From positions 1 through 52,035 of the forward strand of contig SSFA01000014.1 in NCBI GenBank assembly GCA_008015155.1: a stretch of DNA of 52,035 nucleotides. The letters run 5' to 3'. The translations under genes and the position numbers were made by a program. Positions 10,846 to 19,066 of the stretch are shown one piece after another. Positions within the stretch are counted from its first letter, which is position 1. Each line of letters starts with the position of its first letter. The notes under the pieces are model-generated. The model ran no database searches and was not told where the DNA came from. It was given only the letters and a program-made list of their open reading frames with translations. The DNA is from Thiothrix sp. Lineage in GTDB: Bacteria; Pseudomonadota; Gammaproteobacteria; Thiotrichales; Thiotrichaceae.

Positions 10846-10950
10846 GAGCTGCTCCTAGGAAATCGGCAGAAAAAAGAAAGGAGCTTACGTTACCATAAGA
10901 GCGACTAGCCTGCTATGTTGCAAGCTAGCTATCTAAATTATTAGAAACAC

Positions 10951-11580
10951 TTAAATCTGAGCATTATGAATGAAGGCTTGTACTTTAAGAAGGTCTTTAA
11001 TGCCCGGACTCTGCTCTACCCCACTGCTCACATCGACCGCATAGACGCGACTGACGCGGATTGCTTCAGCTACATTCTCCGGGCTTAAACCACCCGCTAA
11101 AATAATAGGTTTAGAATAATCCTGGGGTACTTGTGTCCAATCGAAGGTTTCGCCCGTGCCACCAGCAGCACCGGGTGCGTGACTATCGACTAAAAGACCC
11201 TGCGCATCTAAATATTGATCCGCATAAGCTCTAAACCCACCCGAAGCCGCAATACCTTTCATACCCACAGCTTTTAAGTAAGGGTGCTTAAACTGCGCAC
11301 AATAACTAGGGGATTCTGAGCCATGAAACTGTAATAAGCTCAAGGGCATAGCTGCTAACACTTCGTTGACGAAGCTAGCCTCTGCATCTAAAAACAAGCC
11401 TACTGTAGCTACGAAGGGTGGGACAGCCTGACAAATCGCAGCCGCCTGCTCAATACTAAGATTGCGTTTACTTTTGGAATAGAATACCAAGCCTAGTGCG
11501 TCGGCTCCAGCCGCTGATACCATTAAGGCATCAGCTACTGAAGTAATTCCACAAACTTTAACTCGACAACGAGCCGTCAC
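10951..11580 (-). CDS. trpF: phosphoribosylanthranilate isomerase
   Basis: Converts N-(5-phosphoribosyl)anthranilate to its carboxyphenylamino-deoxyribulose isomer. Short TIM barrel of 209 residues with the N-terminal KVCGIT motif holding the general base C10, and the C-terminal YAVDVSSGVE with the general acid Asp and phosphate-binding loop. The start is GTG at 11580, overlapping the TAG stop of the upstream gene by one base. Free-standing TrpF (not fused to TrpC) agrees with the gene arrangement. Confidence 0.95.
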   Translation of the reverse strand: MTARCRVKVCGITSVADALMVSAAGADALGLVFYSKSKRNLSIEQAAAICQAVPPFVATVGLFLDAEASFVNEVLAAMPLSLLQFHGSESPSYCAQFKHPYLKAVGMKGIAASGGFRAYADQYLDAQGLLVDSHAPGAAGGTGETFDWTQVPQDYSKPIILAGGLSPENVAEAIRVSRVYAVDVSSGVEQSPGIKDLLKVQAFIHNAQI

Positions 11581-12143
11581 TAACCGCCCCCTAATAAAGC
11601 GCTTTTTAGATTAGCTTGGACAGGCTTCGCGCCCAACCAAATCCCGAAAAACGCTTGTTTGAAATCCGCTCCAGGAATAGTTGCCGCCGTTTTGCCATTT
11701 TTGATAATGAGGGTATTTTGTGGTTTATAGACGAAATCGTAGATATCGCCCTCTTTGATCGGCTGCTTGAATACTTGAATCAAATTTTCGATTTTTGGTT
11801 GTAGCGCATTCAAATTAGCGCCAGCTGATTTTTGGAAACCCTCACGCACAGCCTCTTCCATATTTTCACTGGTAATCATGCTGGAGGTGATTTCCATGCG
11901 TAAAGCTAAAGGCTGCTTAGCATCCAACAGCGCATTGGCATCTTTGCTAGGTGCAGTAACATAGAGGCCAGCCGTATATAAATTAAAAACTAATTTACTA
12001 CGGACTCCCTTGCCATTCAGGGTCAAGGCTTGACCCGCAAAGCTTTGCTTAGCTGGGAAATTATCAGCTGCTTGGCTGGTAAACGGTAACAATAGCAACA
12101 GCATTAGCGCTGAGCTCAACAAACGATGCATAACTGTGTTCAT
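11580..12143 (-). CDS. secreted chalcone-isomerase-like domain protein
   Basis: Periplasmic protein of the bacterial chalcone-isomerase-like family (Chalcone_3 type). A signal peptide covers about residues 1-25, ending TSQAA. The mature part shows the family pattern LNGKGVRSKLVFNLYTAGLYV near 42-62 and the C-terminal FFGIWLGAKPVQANLKSALLG. Length 187 is usual. The plant enzyme's activity should not be assumed; the bacterial members have no assigned reaction that I know of. It is coupled to trpF by a one-base overlap, but nothing links it to tryptophan synthesis otherwise. Confidence 0.8.
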   Translation of the reverse strand: MNTVMHRLLSSALMLLLLLPFTSQAADNFPAKQSFAGQALTLNGKGVRSKLVFNLYTAGLYVTAPSKDANALLDAKQPLALRMEITSSMITSENMEEAVREGFQKSAGANLNALQPKIENLIQVFKQPIKEGDIYDFVYKPQNTLIIKNGKTAATIPGADFKQAFFGIWLGAKPVQANLKSALLGGG

Positions 12144-12264
12144 AGGTTCTCCTCCTTTTGTTAATCAAGCTTATATAACATGTTAGAGAACAATTTGACT
12201 AGCCTATCCCCTAAAGGTTCAGCAGACTAAACCCTTAGGAAAATCAGGCCTAAACAGAAGGATT

Positions 12265-12843
12265 TTAGGCGGGCAACCAGCCACGGATTCGCACTAACCA
12301 AGGATTGGTCTTTGGGCTGCTTTCAGCAAAATTTTCACTGAGAGCCGATTTAGCTTCAGTAAATTGAACTAATTCTTTTTCTAACGAAAATCGTTCATCT
12401 TGGATTAATTGGATTTGCTTCGCTAATTCAGCCAGTTGAGTCGCAAACTCTTCCCTTTCTAGCTCCGGATGCACACGTAACTCTTGAAGTTCAGTATTAA
12501 AGACTTTCAAAGCTTGGCCTGCTTTTCTTAAAAAAGCCACTAAACGCATTTCATATAAATGCAAAGCATTATAGGCCTGTTGCAGATCTAAATCGGTTTC
12601 TGGTTTTAAAGCCGCTAGACGAAAACGTAAATGGATTTTTTTTGCAACAACCTCAGTGAGTTGTAGCTTGCTATGTTGTACACCAGACTCAAAGGCCTCT
12701 AGCTGAGCGGAAATGGCATAGAAGTTACGCGCCTTAGCTAAGCGCTCGCTACCTGCGTGCATGTGTGCACGTGCCCCTGTCTGTAGATCCGTGAAAGCTT
12801 GAGAAACTCTAGGTAGAGGTAAATACCGAGTGATGGCGTTCAT
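12265..12843 (-). CDS. unrecognised coiled-coil protein
   Basis: I do not recognise a family. The 192 residues are strongly helical, with two likely coiled-coil stretches, about 45-115 (heptad-like Leu/Ala with KLQLTEVVAKKIHLRF) and 115-172 (ELQELRVHPELEREEFATQLAELAKQ, split here to KQIQLIQDERFSLEKEL). There is no signal peptide or membrane span, so it is probably cytoplasmic. The size and helical hairpin pattern faintly recall PspA/IM30 proteins, but I see no clear match. A GGAG ribosome site precedes the ATG and a strong inverted repeat (12865-12889) lies 22 bases upstream, so it looks like a regulated single gene. It is separated from the trp cluster by 121 bases. Confidence 0.6.
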   Translation of the reverse strand: MNAITRYLPLPRVSQAFTDLQTGARAHMHAGSERLAKARNFYAISAQLEAFESGVQHSKLQLTEVVAKKIHLRFRLAALKPETDLDLQQAYNALHLYEMRLVAFLRKAGQALKVFNTELQELRVHPELEREEFATQLAELAKQIQLIQDERFSLEKELVQFTEAKSALSENFAESSPKTNPWLVRIRGWLPA

Positions 12844-12864
12844 AGCATTTCTCCGATTTATAAT

Positions 12865-12889
12865 GTAGCTATGCTTTATATATAGCTAC
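12865..12889. promoter_or_regulatory. inverted repeat, candidate operator upstream of the coiled-coil gene
   Basis: Arms GTAGCTAT and ATAGCTAC (8 bp, perfect) flank nine AT-rich bases. On the minus strand the right end abuts a TATAAA-like -10 about 20 bases from the ribosome site, so a bound protein would sit over the promoter. Seen directly; the regulator is unknown. Confidence 0.45.
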
Positions 12890-13006
12890 GATACCATTCC
12901 TATGCTTAAAATCTTTTGTGGTTCAGATAATTGATGTAATCATTATGACAAACGTGGATACCGTTTGTTCAGCGCCTAAATGAGGGATATAGAAAGGTTT
13001 TTTCAG

Positions 13007-13122
13007 AAAAAAACCCCTTAAATAAGGGGTCTAATTTAGGACAACTTGCGAGAGATATGTCAATAACGGTGGTTGGGAGGTAATCAATAGCTATTGCATA
13101 TAACGTACGGCTTATTATCCAG
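13007..13122 (-). ncRNA. candidate small RNA with its own promoter and terminator
   Basis: A leftward transcript of about 115 bases is framed by a promoter-like pair just upstream and a perfect terminator hairpin (CCCCTTA/TAAGGGG, 13014-13029) followed by seven T on the minus strand. No leftward protein gene ends here, so the terminator lacks another owner. The RNA would contain a CAATAGCTATTG palindrome and a CCTCCCAACCACC stretch complementary to Shine-Dalgarno sequences. Candidate only; expression is not shown. Confidence 0.4.
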
Positions 13123-13128
13123 AACTCT

Positions 13129-13157
13129 ATTTTAAAGCCGAGTACATAAATCACTAA
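13129..13157 (-). promoter_or_regulatory. sigma-70-like promoter of the candidate small RNA
   Basis: On the minus strand TTAGTG (13152-13157) and TAAAAT (13129-13134) are 17 bases apart. It points toward the terminator at 13007-13030. Confidence 0.4.
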
Positions 13158-13273
13158 GCCATTGTGATCTGTGCACGCCGCGCTTAAAAACCTGCATTGA
13201 GAAAAATCGCCAAGCTGACGCGTTTAGGCTACTATCAAGCGCCTTTTAGCCTTGTATTCGCTGATTAATTAGC

Positions 13274-14176
13274 ATGAACTTAGTCCAACACTTCAATTTT
13301 AAGCCATTAGCTGCTCTTAGCTTATGGTTTGTTCTGTGCTGCCTAGCCCCACTGTGTGCCGCTGAACCTCTGCAAGTCTTTGTCAGTGTAGTGCCGCAAA
13401 AGCATTTCGCTGAAAAGGTGGGCGGTGATCAAGTCAAAGTCGAGTCGATGGTGCAACCCGGCTTTAGCCCAGAAACCTATGAACCCAGTGCCCAACAAAT
13501 TAGCGCACTCTCTAAAGCTAAGCTCTATGTACGGGTAGGCATGCCCTTTGAAGATGCTTGGATGAAGCGTATTCAAGGCGTTAACCCCTCTATGCTATTT
13601 ATTGATGCCCGTGAGGGAGTGCAATTGCGCAACTTAGAAGCGCATTCACACGAAGGGCATGAGAGCCATACCGACGATAAAGTGATCGAACCTGATCCAC
13701 ATTTATGGGTCAGCCCCCGCATTGCTAAACAGATGGCCAAACAACTCGCCGACACTTTCAGCCGACTACGTCCTGAACACAGCCAACTCTTTAATAAAAA
13801 CTATGAGAGCTTTGCCGCTGAATTGGATCAATTGGATCAAGAGTTAATAGAACTCTTCAAAGATAAGCAGAACCACAAATTTATGGTTTTTCATCCTGCT
13901 TGGGGCTATCTAGCCGATGCTTATGGACTGCAACAAATCCCTATTGAAGTAGAAGGCAAAGAGCCAGGGGCAAAAGCTTTAGCAGCGCTCATCAAAGAAG
14001 CACAGGAAGCACAAGTCAAAACTATTTTTGTCCAACCCCAATTTAGCCAACGCGCAGCCGAACAAGTGGCTAAAGCCATTGGTGGACAAGTGGTCTCTAT
14101 TGATAATTTAGCCGAAGACTATATCCCCAACTTACGCAAAGCCGCACGTTTAATTGCCGGGGTCGAGCGTGAGTAA
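13274..14176 (+). CDS. znuA: metal ABC transporter substrate-binding protein (ZnuA-like)
   Basis: Periplasmic cluster A-I binding protein delivering zinc (or manganese) to ZnuBC. Signal peptide about residues 1-30. The metal site shows H143 (DPHLW), H207 (VFHPAW) and D277 (SIDNL). The first ligand, normally His in a PHxYEP motif, is Glu here (E67, PETYEPS). A short His-rich acidic loop (H124, H126, H129, H132) lies just before H143 and is typical of zinc rather than manganese binders. Length 300 is normal. It overlaps znuC by eight bases. I cannot tell Zn from Mn selectivity with certainty. Confidence 0.85.
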   Translation: MNLVQHFNFKPLAALSLWFVLCCLAPLCAAEPLQVFVSVVPQKHFAEKVGGDQVKVESMVQPGFSPETYEPSAQQISALSKAKLYVRVGMPFEDAWMKRIQGVNPSMLFIDAREGVQLRNLEAHSHEGHESHTDDKVIEPDPHLWVSPRIAKQMAKQLADTFSRLRPEHSQLFNKNYESFAAELDQLDQELIELFKDKQNHKFMVFHPAWGYLADAYGLQQIPIEVEGKEPGAKALAALIKEAQEAQVKTIFVQPQFSQRAAEQVAKAIGGQVVSIDNLAEDYIPNLRKAARLIAGVERE

Positions 14177-14894
14177 AGTGATTGAGCTGCAAAACGTCAG
14201 CTTTTCCTATGGCTTAGTCCCCGTACTACAACAGATCAACTTTAGTGTTGAGGAAGGGGAATTTCTAGGCATTGTTGGCCCCAATGCGGGAGGCAAAAGT
14301 ACTCTGCTTAAGCTCATCTTAGGCTTGATTAAACCACAAACCGGCACAGTGAGCGTTTTGGGTAAAAAGCCCACCCAGCAACGTACCCAAATTGGTTATG
14401 TTCCCCAATATCCGGGCTTTGCCCGTGATTTTCCTATCACGGTAGAACAGGCAGTACTTTTAGGTCGCCTCGGGTCAGGTAGACAATTTGGGCGTTATAA
14501 CGCAGCCGATTACCAAGCCGTGCAAGACGCATTAAATGAGTTAGAAGCTCAAGACTTAGCTCAGCGACCGATTAGCGCTTTGTCTGGTGGGCAATTGCAG
14601 CGGATTTTATTAGCGCGCGCTTTAGTTAGTGAGCCTAAAATTCTGATCTTAGATGAACCGACCGCGAATATTGATATGCGCATTGAGAGCGATATTTTCG
14701 ATCACTTGCGTGAATTGAATAAACGTTTAACCATTCTAGTGGTTTCTCATGATATTGCTTTTATTTCGGACTATGTAAGTCGCGTGGCTTGTTTAAATCG
14801 TACACTAGTCTGCCATACCACCGATGCACTTGATGGTCACCTGATCCAACACTTATACGGCGAGCCAGTCCGACGTGTTGCCCATGTTCATTAA
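14169..14894 (+). CDS. znuC: metal ABC transporter ATP-binding protein
   Basis: Cytoplasmic ATPase powering metal uptake with ZnuB. I choose the GTG at 14169 (MSKVIELQNVSF), which overlaps the znuA stop as GTGAGTAA; the upstream TTG at 14154 would add only five residues. Walker A is GPNAGGKST (family variant), the signature is LSGGQLQR, Walker B is ILILDEPTANID, and the switch His lies in VVSHDI. About 241 residues, typical of ZnuC. Confidence 0.9.
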   Translation: MSKVIELQNVSFSYGLVPVLQQINFSVEEGEFLGIVGPNAGGKSTLLKLILGLIKPQTGTVSVLGKKPTQQRTQIGYVPQYPGFARDFPITVEQAVLLGRLGSGRQFGRYNAADYQAVQDALNELEAQDLAQRPISALSGGQLQRILLARALVSEPKILILDEPTANIDMRIESDIFDHLRELNKRLTILVVSHDIAFISDYVSRVACLNRTLVCHTTDALDGHLIQHLYGEPVRRVAHVH

Positions 14895-14911
14895 TATTAA
14901 CTACTTTTGCC

Positions 14912-15763
14912 ATGACTGAGTTTTTAAGCGCTTTAGTAAGCCAACCCTTTTTACAAATGTCCTTGCTAGCAGGCTTATTAGCAAGTTTAGGTTGTGGGGT
15001 GATAGGAACCTTTGTAGTGGTAAAGCGCATCACCTTTTTGGCGGGGGGGATTGCACATTCTGTTTTAGCGGGTATGGGTGCTGCGGTTTATTTTGGCTTT
15101 GACCCTCTGTTGGGTGCTTTGATTGCTGCCATTGTGTCTGCTCTCTTAATTGGCTGGATTCGCCTTAATTGGAAAACCCAAGAAGACACTCTGATTGGTG
15201 CCATCTGGGCGATGGGAATGGCAGTTGGTTTGCTATTTATTGCCCAAACTCCCGGCTATACTAGTAGTTTAACGAGCTATTTATTTGGCAATATTTTATT
15301 AGTCCCCGAGCAAGATGTCTGGTTTATGGGTATTTTGGATCTAGTACTGCTGCTGATTGTGGGCTTATTTTATCGGCAATTTTTAGCTGTGATTTTTGAT
15401 GAGGAATTTGCTCGTTTACGTGGTGTACCAGTCAGTTTCTTCTATTTGCTCTTGCTATGCCTGATTGCGGTAACCGTAGTTTTATTGATTCATGTAGTAG
15501 GCTTAATTTTGGTGATTGCGTTACTCACTCTGCCTGCTGCGATTGCCGGACATTATGTGCATTCATTGGGTTGGATGATGCTGATTGCTACTGTCCTTGG
15601 TAGCAGCTTCACCATCGGCGGTTTAGCTATTTCGTATAGCCCTGATTTACCGGCTGGGCCAACGATTATTCTGCTGGCAGGTAGTGCTTATGTGATATCG
15701 GCGATTTTCAGCCACTATCGCTTAAAACGTAGAGCAAGGCAGAGCCTATCTATGCCATCATAG
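14912..15763 (+). CDS. znuB: metal ABC transporter permease
   Basis: Inner-membrane permease of the ABC-3 family, forming a dimer with two ZnuC. Seven to nine hydrophobic segments span the 283 residues; the family patterns GGIAHSVLAGMGAAVYFG near 45-62 and LLTLPAAIAGHYVHSL near 205-220 are clear. It starts 17 bases after znuC. The three genes form a complete transporter. Confidence 0.92.
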   Translation: MTEFLSALVSQPFLQMSLLAGLLASLGCGVIGTFVVVKRITFLAGGIAHSVLAGMGAAVYFGFDPLLGALIAAIVSALLIGWIRLNWKTQEDTLIGAIWAMGMAVGLLFIAQTPGYTSSLTSYLFGNILLVPEQDVWFMGILDLVLLLIVGLFYRQFLAVIFDEEFARLRGVPVSFFYLLLLCLIAVTVVLLIHVVGLILVIALLTLPAAIAGHYVHSLGWMMLIATVLGSSFTIGGLAISYSPDLPAGPTIILLAGSAYVISAIFSHYRLKRRARQSLSMPS

Positions 15764-15794
15764 GGACTCGTTTGAACATCTAAAGGAGGATTAG

Positions 15795-16253
15795 ATGAAT
15801 AAACAACTCAGCATTTGGCTAGGGCGTTTTGGCAATTTCGCGGTTCATAGTTTTCATCTATTAGGCCTCTTCGTGATTGGTGCAACCATTGTCTGGTCTG
15901 CTATTCACACTTATCTATATGAAATCATGAGCAAGCCTTATGCAACCCTGGATGATATTTTATTGCTTTTTATTTATTTAGAATTGGGCGCGATGGTAGG
16001 GATTTTCTTCCGCACTCATCGTTTGCCAGTTATTTTTCTCTTGTTCATTTCGATGACCGCCCTAACCCGTTATTTAGCGATTGATCTTAAAACACTGGAT
16101 GATCACAAGATTCTTACTATTGTGGCTGCGATTTTATTATTAGCCATCGCTGCTTTCGTTTTGCGGGTGGGCGAAACACGTTATGCCTCGCCCCATGAGC
16201 AAATGTCAGCGCGCGAAGATATAAGCGACCACAAAACAACTAATATTTCCTAG
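15795..16253 (+). CDS. PsiE-like membrane protein
   Basis: Small inner-membrane protein resembling the phosphate-starvation-inducible PsiE family: four membrane segments at about residues 17-40, 50-70, 75-92 and 105-125, with DDILLLFIYLELGAMVGIFF and LPVIFLLFISMTALTRYLA as the characteristic stretch. Molecular function is unknown. A strong AAAGGAGG ribosome site sits at 15781-15788. It is 31 bases after znuB and could be cotranscribed. Its stop overlaps the convergent oxidoreductase stop by four bases. Confidence 0.75.
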   Translation: MNKQLSIWLGRFGNFAVHSFHLLGLFVIGATIVWSAIHTYLYEIMSKPYATLDDILLLFIYLELGAMVGIFFRTHRLPVIFLLFISMTALTRYLAIDLKTLDDHKILTIVAAILLLAIAAFVLRVGETRYASPHEQMSAREDISDHKTTNIS

Positions 16254-18304
16254 GCCACCTGTACTTCGACTAAACAATCATAGAAAGTAGCTGCCGCTCC
16301 TAAATCAGTGAGCGCTTGGCTAGCGACTTCATTGCAATTTTTTCCATCGCTTGACAGTTTCTTCCACCAAATAGAATAAGCTAACACCACGCCCGGCTTA
16401 ATACGCTCAGTGACCACTGCTTTCACCTGAAACGTTCCACGTGCATTGAACACGCGTAGCATTTGCCCGTCTTGAATATGCCGAGCTGCAGCATCAGTTG
16501 GGTGAATTTCTAAACTAGGCTCTGGTAATTGCTTAGGTAAACTATCTACATTTACAAAACTGCTGTTTAAAAAATGCCGTGCGGGTGGCGAAATTAATTG
16601 CAAAGGATAATGCGCAGCTAGCTCTGGATTACTCGCTACTGATTCATAAGGCGGTAAATAAGCAGGCAAAGGATCTAAACCCGCAGCAGCTAATTCTGAA
16701 GATACAAATTCACAACGGCCCGAAGGCGTGGGGAAATTACCCTCTGCGAATGGAGCATCTGCTACATTCAATTTTTGCCAACCTTGTTGCTGTAGTGTTT
16801 CCCAGCTGATATGAGCCGTATGAGGATGCTGCCAGTTAAACGCTGTTTGCGCCAAGGCTCGATCATCCTCTTGGAAGCAGCTTTCCGTGAAGCCCATTTT
16901 TGCGGCTAACAGACGGAAAATTTCAGCATTTGCTTTACACTCACCGAGCGGCTGAATAGCCTGCTGACTGAGTAAAATGTAGCGATGTCCATAAGATTTA
17001 TGGATATCGCTATGCTCTAACTGGGTGGTAGCTGGCAGCACAATATCTGCATAGTCGACTGTATCAGTTTGGAAATGCTCTAGAACGACGGTGAATAAAT
17101 CCTCACGTGCAAACCCTTCAGCCACTTTGCGACTGTCCGGCGCAATCGCCAATGGATTGCTGTTATACACGATGACAGCTTCTACTCCATCATTTAGTAA
17201 ATGGTCGCCCACTGTGCTCATATTTAATAAACGGGGCGTACCTTTAGGATATAAGTCGGGGCGCTCTAAACCTGCTGTATTCATCGGGTAAAACCCGGAA
17301 CTAGATAGCAACAAACCACCAGCGGCATGACGCCAAGCACCAATCAAAGAGGGTAAGCAAGCGACGGCCCGAATTGCATTCGCGCCACCACGTACCCGCT
17401 GTGTGCCATAACCTAGACGCAAAGCCACAGGTTCTTTATCTTGGAAAGCGCTCTTAGCCATTAAGGCTGCTAAGCCTTCGATCTCTTGCGCAGTAATTCC
17501 ACAAATTTGTGCTACATAAGCAGGTGTATAGTGCGCTGCACGCTCCGCGAGCTCAGCAAAACCTAGGGTATAACGCTCGATATAATCCTGATCCAGCCAT
17601 TGCTCACGGATTAGGATATGCATTAAACCAAAAGCTAGCGCGGCATCTGTTCCAGGTGAAATGGCTATATGTTGTTGGCATTTTTGCGCGGTGAGTGAGC
17701 GATGGGGATCAATGGCGATCACTGTAGCGCCCTTACGCTGAGCCTCTTGTACTTTGCGCCAAATATGGACGCCGGTAGTGATCGGGTTGCTCCCCCAAAT
17801 CAGAATGAGTTTAGCTTGATCAAGCTGTTCGACATCCATGCCCACACCAGCTCCATAAGTGGCACGCATCGCAGCCGCGCCTGCTGAAGCACAAATGCTC
17901 CGATCTAAGCGCGCAGCACCAAGCTTATTAAAGAAACGTGCGGCCATACCCTCTTTTTGTACCATCCCCATCGTACCGCCATAGCTATACGGCATAATAG
18001 CTTCTGGATTGCGAGCAGCAATCACTTTCAGGCGGTCAGCAATCGTATCTAAAGCTTCATCCCAGCTAATCCGCTCGAATTTACCCTCACCTTTACGCCC
18101 CACACGCTTTAGTGGATAGAGTAGCCGATCAGGGTGATACGTACGCTCTAAATAACGCGCTACTTTAGTGCAGAGCACCCCATCAGTTGTCGGATGTTGT
18201 GGGTCACCTTCAATTTTAATAGCGCGCCCTGCTTCATTCACAGTCACCCGCATCGCGCAGGTATCAGGGCAATCATGGGGGCAAGCAACGGGAACTGTGT
18301 ACAT
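16250..18304 (-). CDS. molybdopterin-dependent oxidoreductase (DMSO-reductase family)
   Basis: Large catalytic subunit of an unknown molybdo-enzyme, probably cytoplasmic because no Tat signal is present. The N-terminal [4Fe-4S] motif is complete: C8-x3-C12-x3-C16-x28-C45. The oxidoreductase domain spans about 50-500 (WGSNPITTGVHIWRK, IDPHRSLTAQK) and the molydopterin dinucleotide-binding domain about 560-680 (HFLNSSF, EIHPTDAAARHIQDG). The segment where some family members carry a Cys or Sec Mo ligand reads SICASAGAAAMRATYG; I cannot say which side chain binds Mo. Length 684 fits the group of stand-alone family members often called anaerobic dehydrogenases. No partner subunit genes are beside it. 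Substrate is not assignable. Confidence 0.8.
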   Translation of the reverse strand: MYTVPVACPHDCPDTCAMRVTVNEAGRAIKIEGDPQHPTTDGVLCTKVARYLERTYHPDRLLYPLKRVGRKGEGKFERISWDEALDTIADRLKVIAARNPEAIMPYSYGGTMGMVQKEGMAARFFNKLGAARLDRSICASAGAAAMRATYGAGVGMDVEQLDQAKLILIWGSNPITTGVHIWRKVQEAQRKGATVIAIDPHRSLTAQKCQQHIAISPGTDAALAFGLMHILIREQWLDQDYIERYTLGFAELAERAAHYTPAYVAQICGITAQEIEGLAALMAKSAFQDKEPVALRLGYGTQRVRGGANAIRAVACLPSLIGAWRHAAGGLLLSSSGFYPMNTAGLERPDLYPKGTPRLLNMSTVGDHLLNDGVEAVIVYNSNPLAIAPDSRKVAEGFAREDLFTVVLEHFQTDTVDYADIVLPATTQLEHSDIHKSYGHRYILLSQQAIQPLGECKANAEIFRLLAAKMGFTESCFQEDDRALAQTAFNWQHPHTAHISWETLQQQGWQKLNVADAPFAEGNFPTPSGRCEFVSSELAAAGLDPLPAYLPPYESVASNPELAAHYPLQLISPPARHFLNSSFVNVDSLPKQLPEPSLEIHPTDAAARHIQDGQMLRVFNARGTFQVKAVVTERIKPGVVLAYSIWWKKLSSDGKNCNEVASQALTDLGAAATFYDCLVEVQVA

Positions 18305-18369
18305 AAATCTGCATCCTTTAAAACTAACAACAGCGGCTACACCTTAGCGCTGTCAGCTAGCATAAGCGA

Positions 18370-18978
18370 TTAAGGGATACGACGTAAGCCTAGTAATTTT
18401 TGTTTCATAACAGGCCATTCAGCTTGATCCACACCTAATAAGCGAATATCCATACTAATACCAGCACGCACATAATGCAGAGTTAAATCATTCAGGCCAC
18501 TATCAGTAGTATTCCATTGTGCTTTATCCGGATCATTCGGCACAGCTTCTAAACTACCCGCTAAGAACTGCTCCATACCTTCGAGCATTTTCGGATCTTG
18601 CATCACTAGTTTATTTACCGTGATGGTAGCAGGTTGCTCACCCGTGTATTGACAACTAAGCTGAGTCCCACCTGCAAATGGCACTTCCACTGCATTAACA
18701 ATACTAAGCTTTAAGCCTAAACCCTGATTCAATTCTTCTACTGAATAAGGGCAACTAGCCGGATCAACTGGCGGGCTATTGCTAGCAGCAGCATTAGCCG
18801 GAGCACCTTCACTAGCTAACACAGGCGTAGCACTAGGTGTAGGAGTGGGAACCGGTGCAATAGCAGCTGAGTTGGCTGTTTGTTCAGCGAGTGGTTTTGG
18901 CGTTTGCGTTTCTTCAGAACCCGAGCAAGCTACCAGCCCTAGCCCCATAGCCACCATTAAAACAACACGATAAAACAT
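18370..18978 (-). CDS. hypothetical lipoprotein
   Basis: A lipobox (LGLVAC, Cys about residue 18) after a 17-residue hydrophobic signal marks a lipoprotein. About residues 20-70 are a Pro/Ala/Thr linker. From about 70 on a globular domain has two Cys (in DPASCPYSVEEL and LSCQYTG) that may form a disulfide. I recognise no family. The protein is 202 residues and ends LLGLRRIP. It follows the oxidoreductase in coordinates but is transcribed before it (65-base gap), so the two may share a transcript. Confidence 0.7.
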   Translation of the reverse strand: MFYRVVLMVAMGLGLVACSGSEETQTPKPLAEQTANSAAIAPVPTPTPSATPVLASEGAPANAAASNSPPVDPASCPYSVEELNQGLGLKLSIVNAVEVPFAGGTQLSCQYTGEQPATITVNKLVMQDPKMLEGMEQFLAGSLEAVPNDPDKAQWNTTDSGLNDLTLHYVRAGISMDIRLLGVDQAEWPVMKQKLLGLRRIP

Positions 18979-19066
18979 GAAGACTCTCGTTACTTGTTAG
19001 AATAATTAGTTATAGTTCTAACTATCACAAAGCTATCCTAGCCCTCAGCAATTTCCGACGCAGCGC

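Larger units (their letters stand above)
12844..13273. other. 430-base intergenic region
   Basis: Between the coiled-coil gene (leftward) and znuA (rightward). It holds the inverted repeat at 12865-12889, a minus-strand terminator at 13007-13030, a minus-strand promoter-like pair at 13129-13157 and, near the right end, the znuA promoter region, in which I could not find a convincing Zur box. No protein gene is supported. Confidence 0.7.

Noticed and set aside
12969..13154. Leftward 61-residue open frame between the coiled-coil gene and znuA
   Set aside because: It runs through the terminator hairpin at 13007-13030, and its residues look random.
13084..13257. Zur box upstream of znuA
   Set aside because: AT-rich palindromic pieces such as CAATAGCTATTG are present, but nothing matches the 23-bp Zur consensus closely enough.
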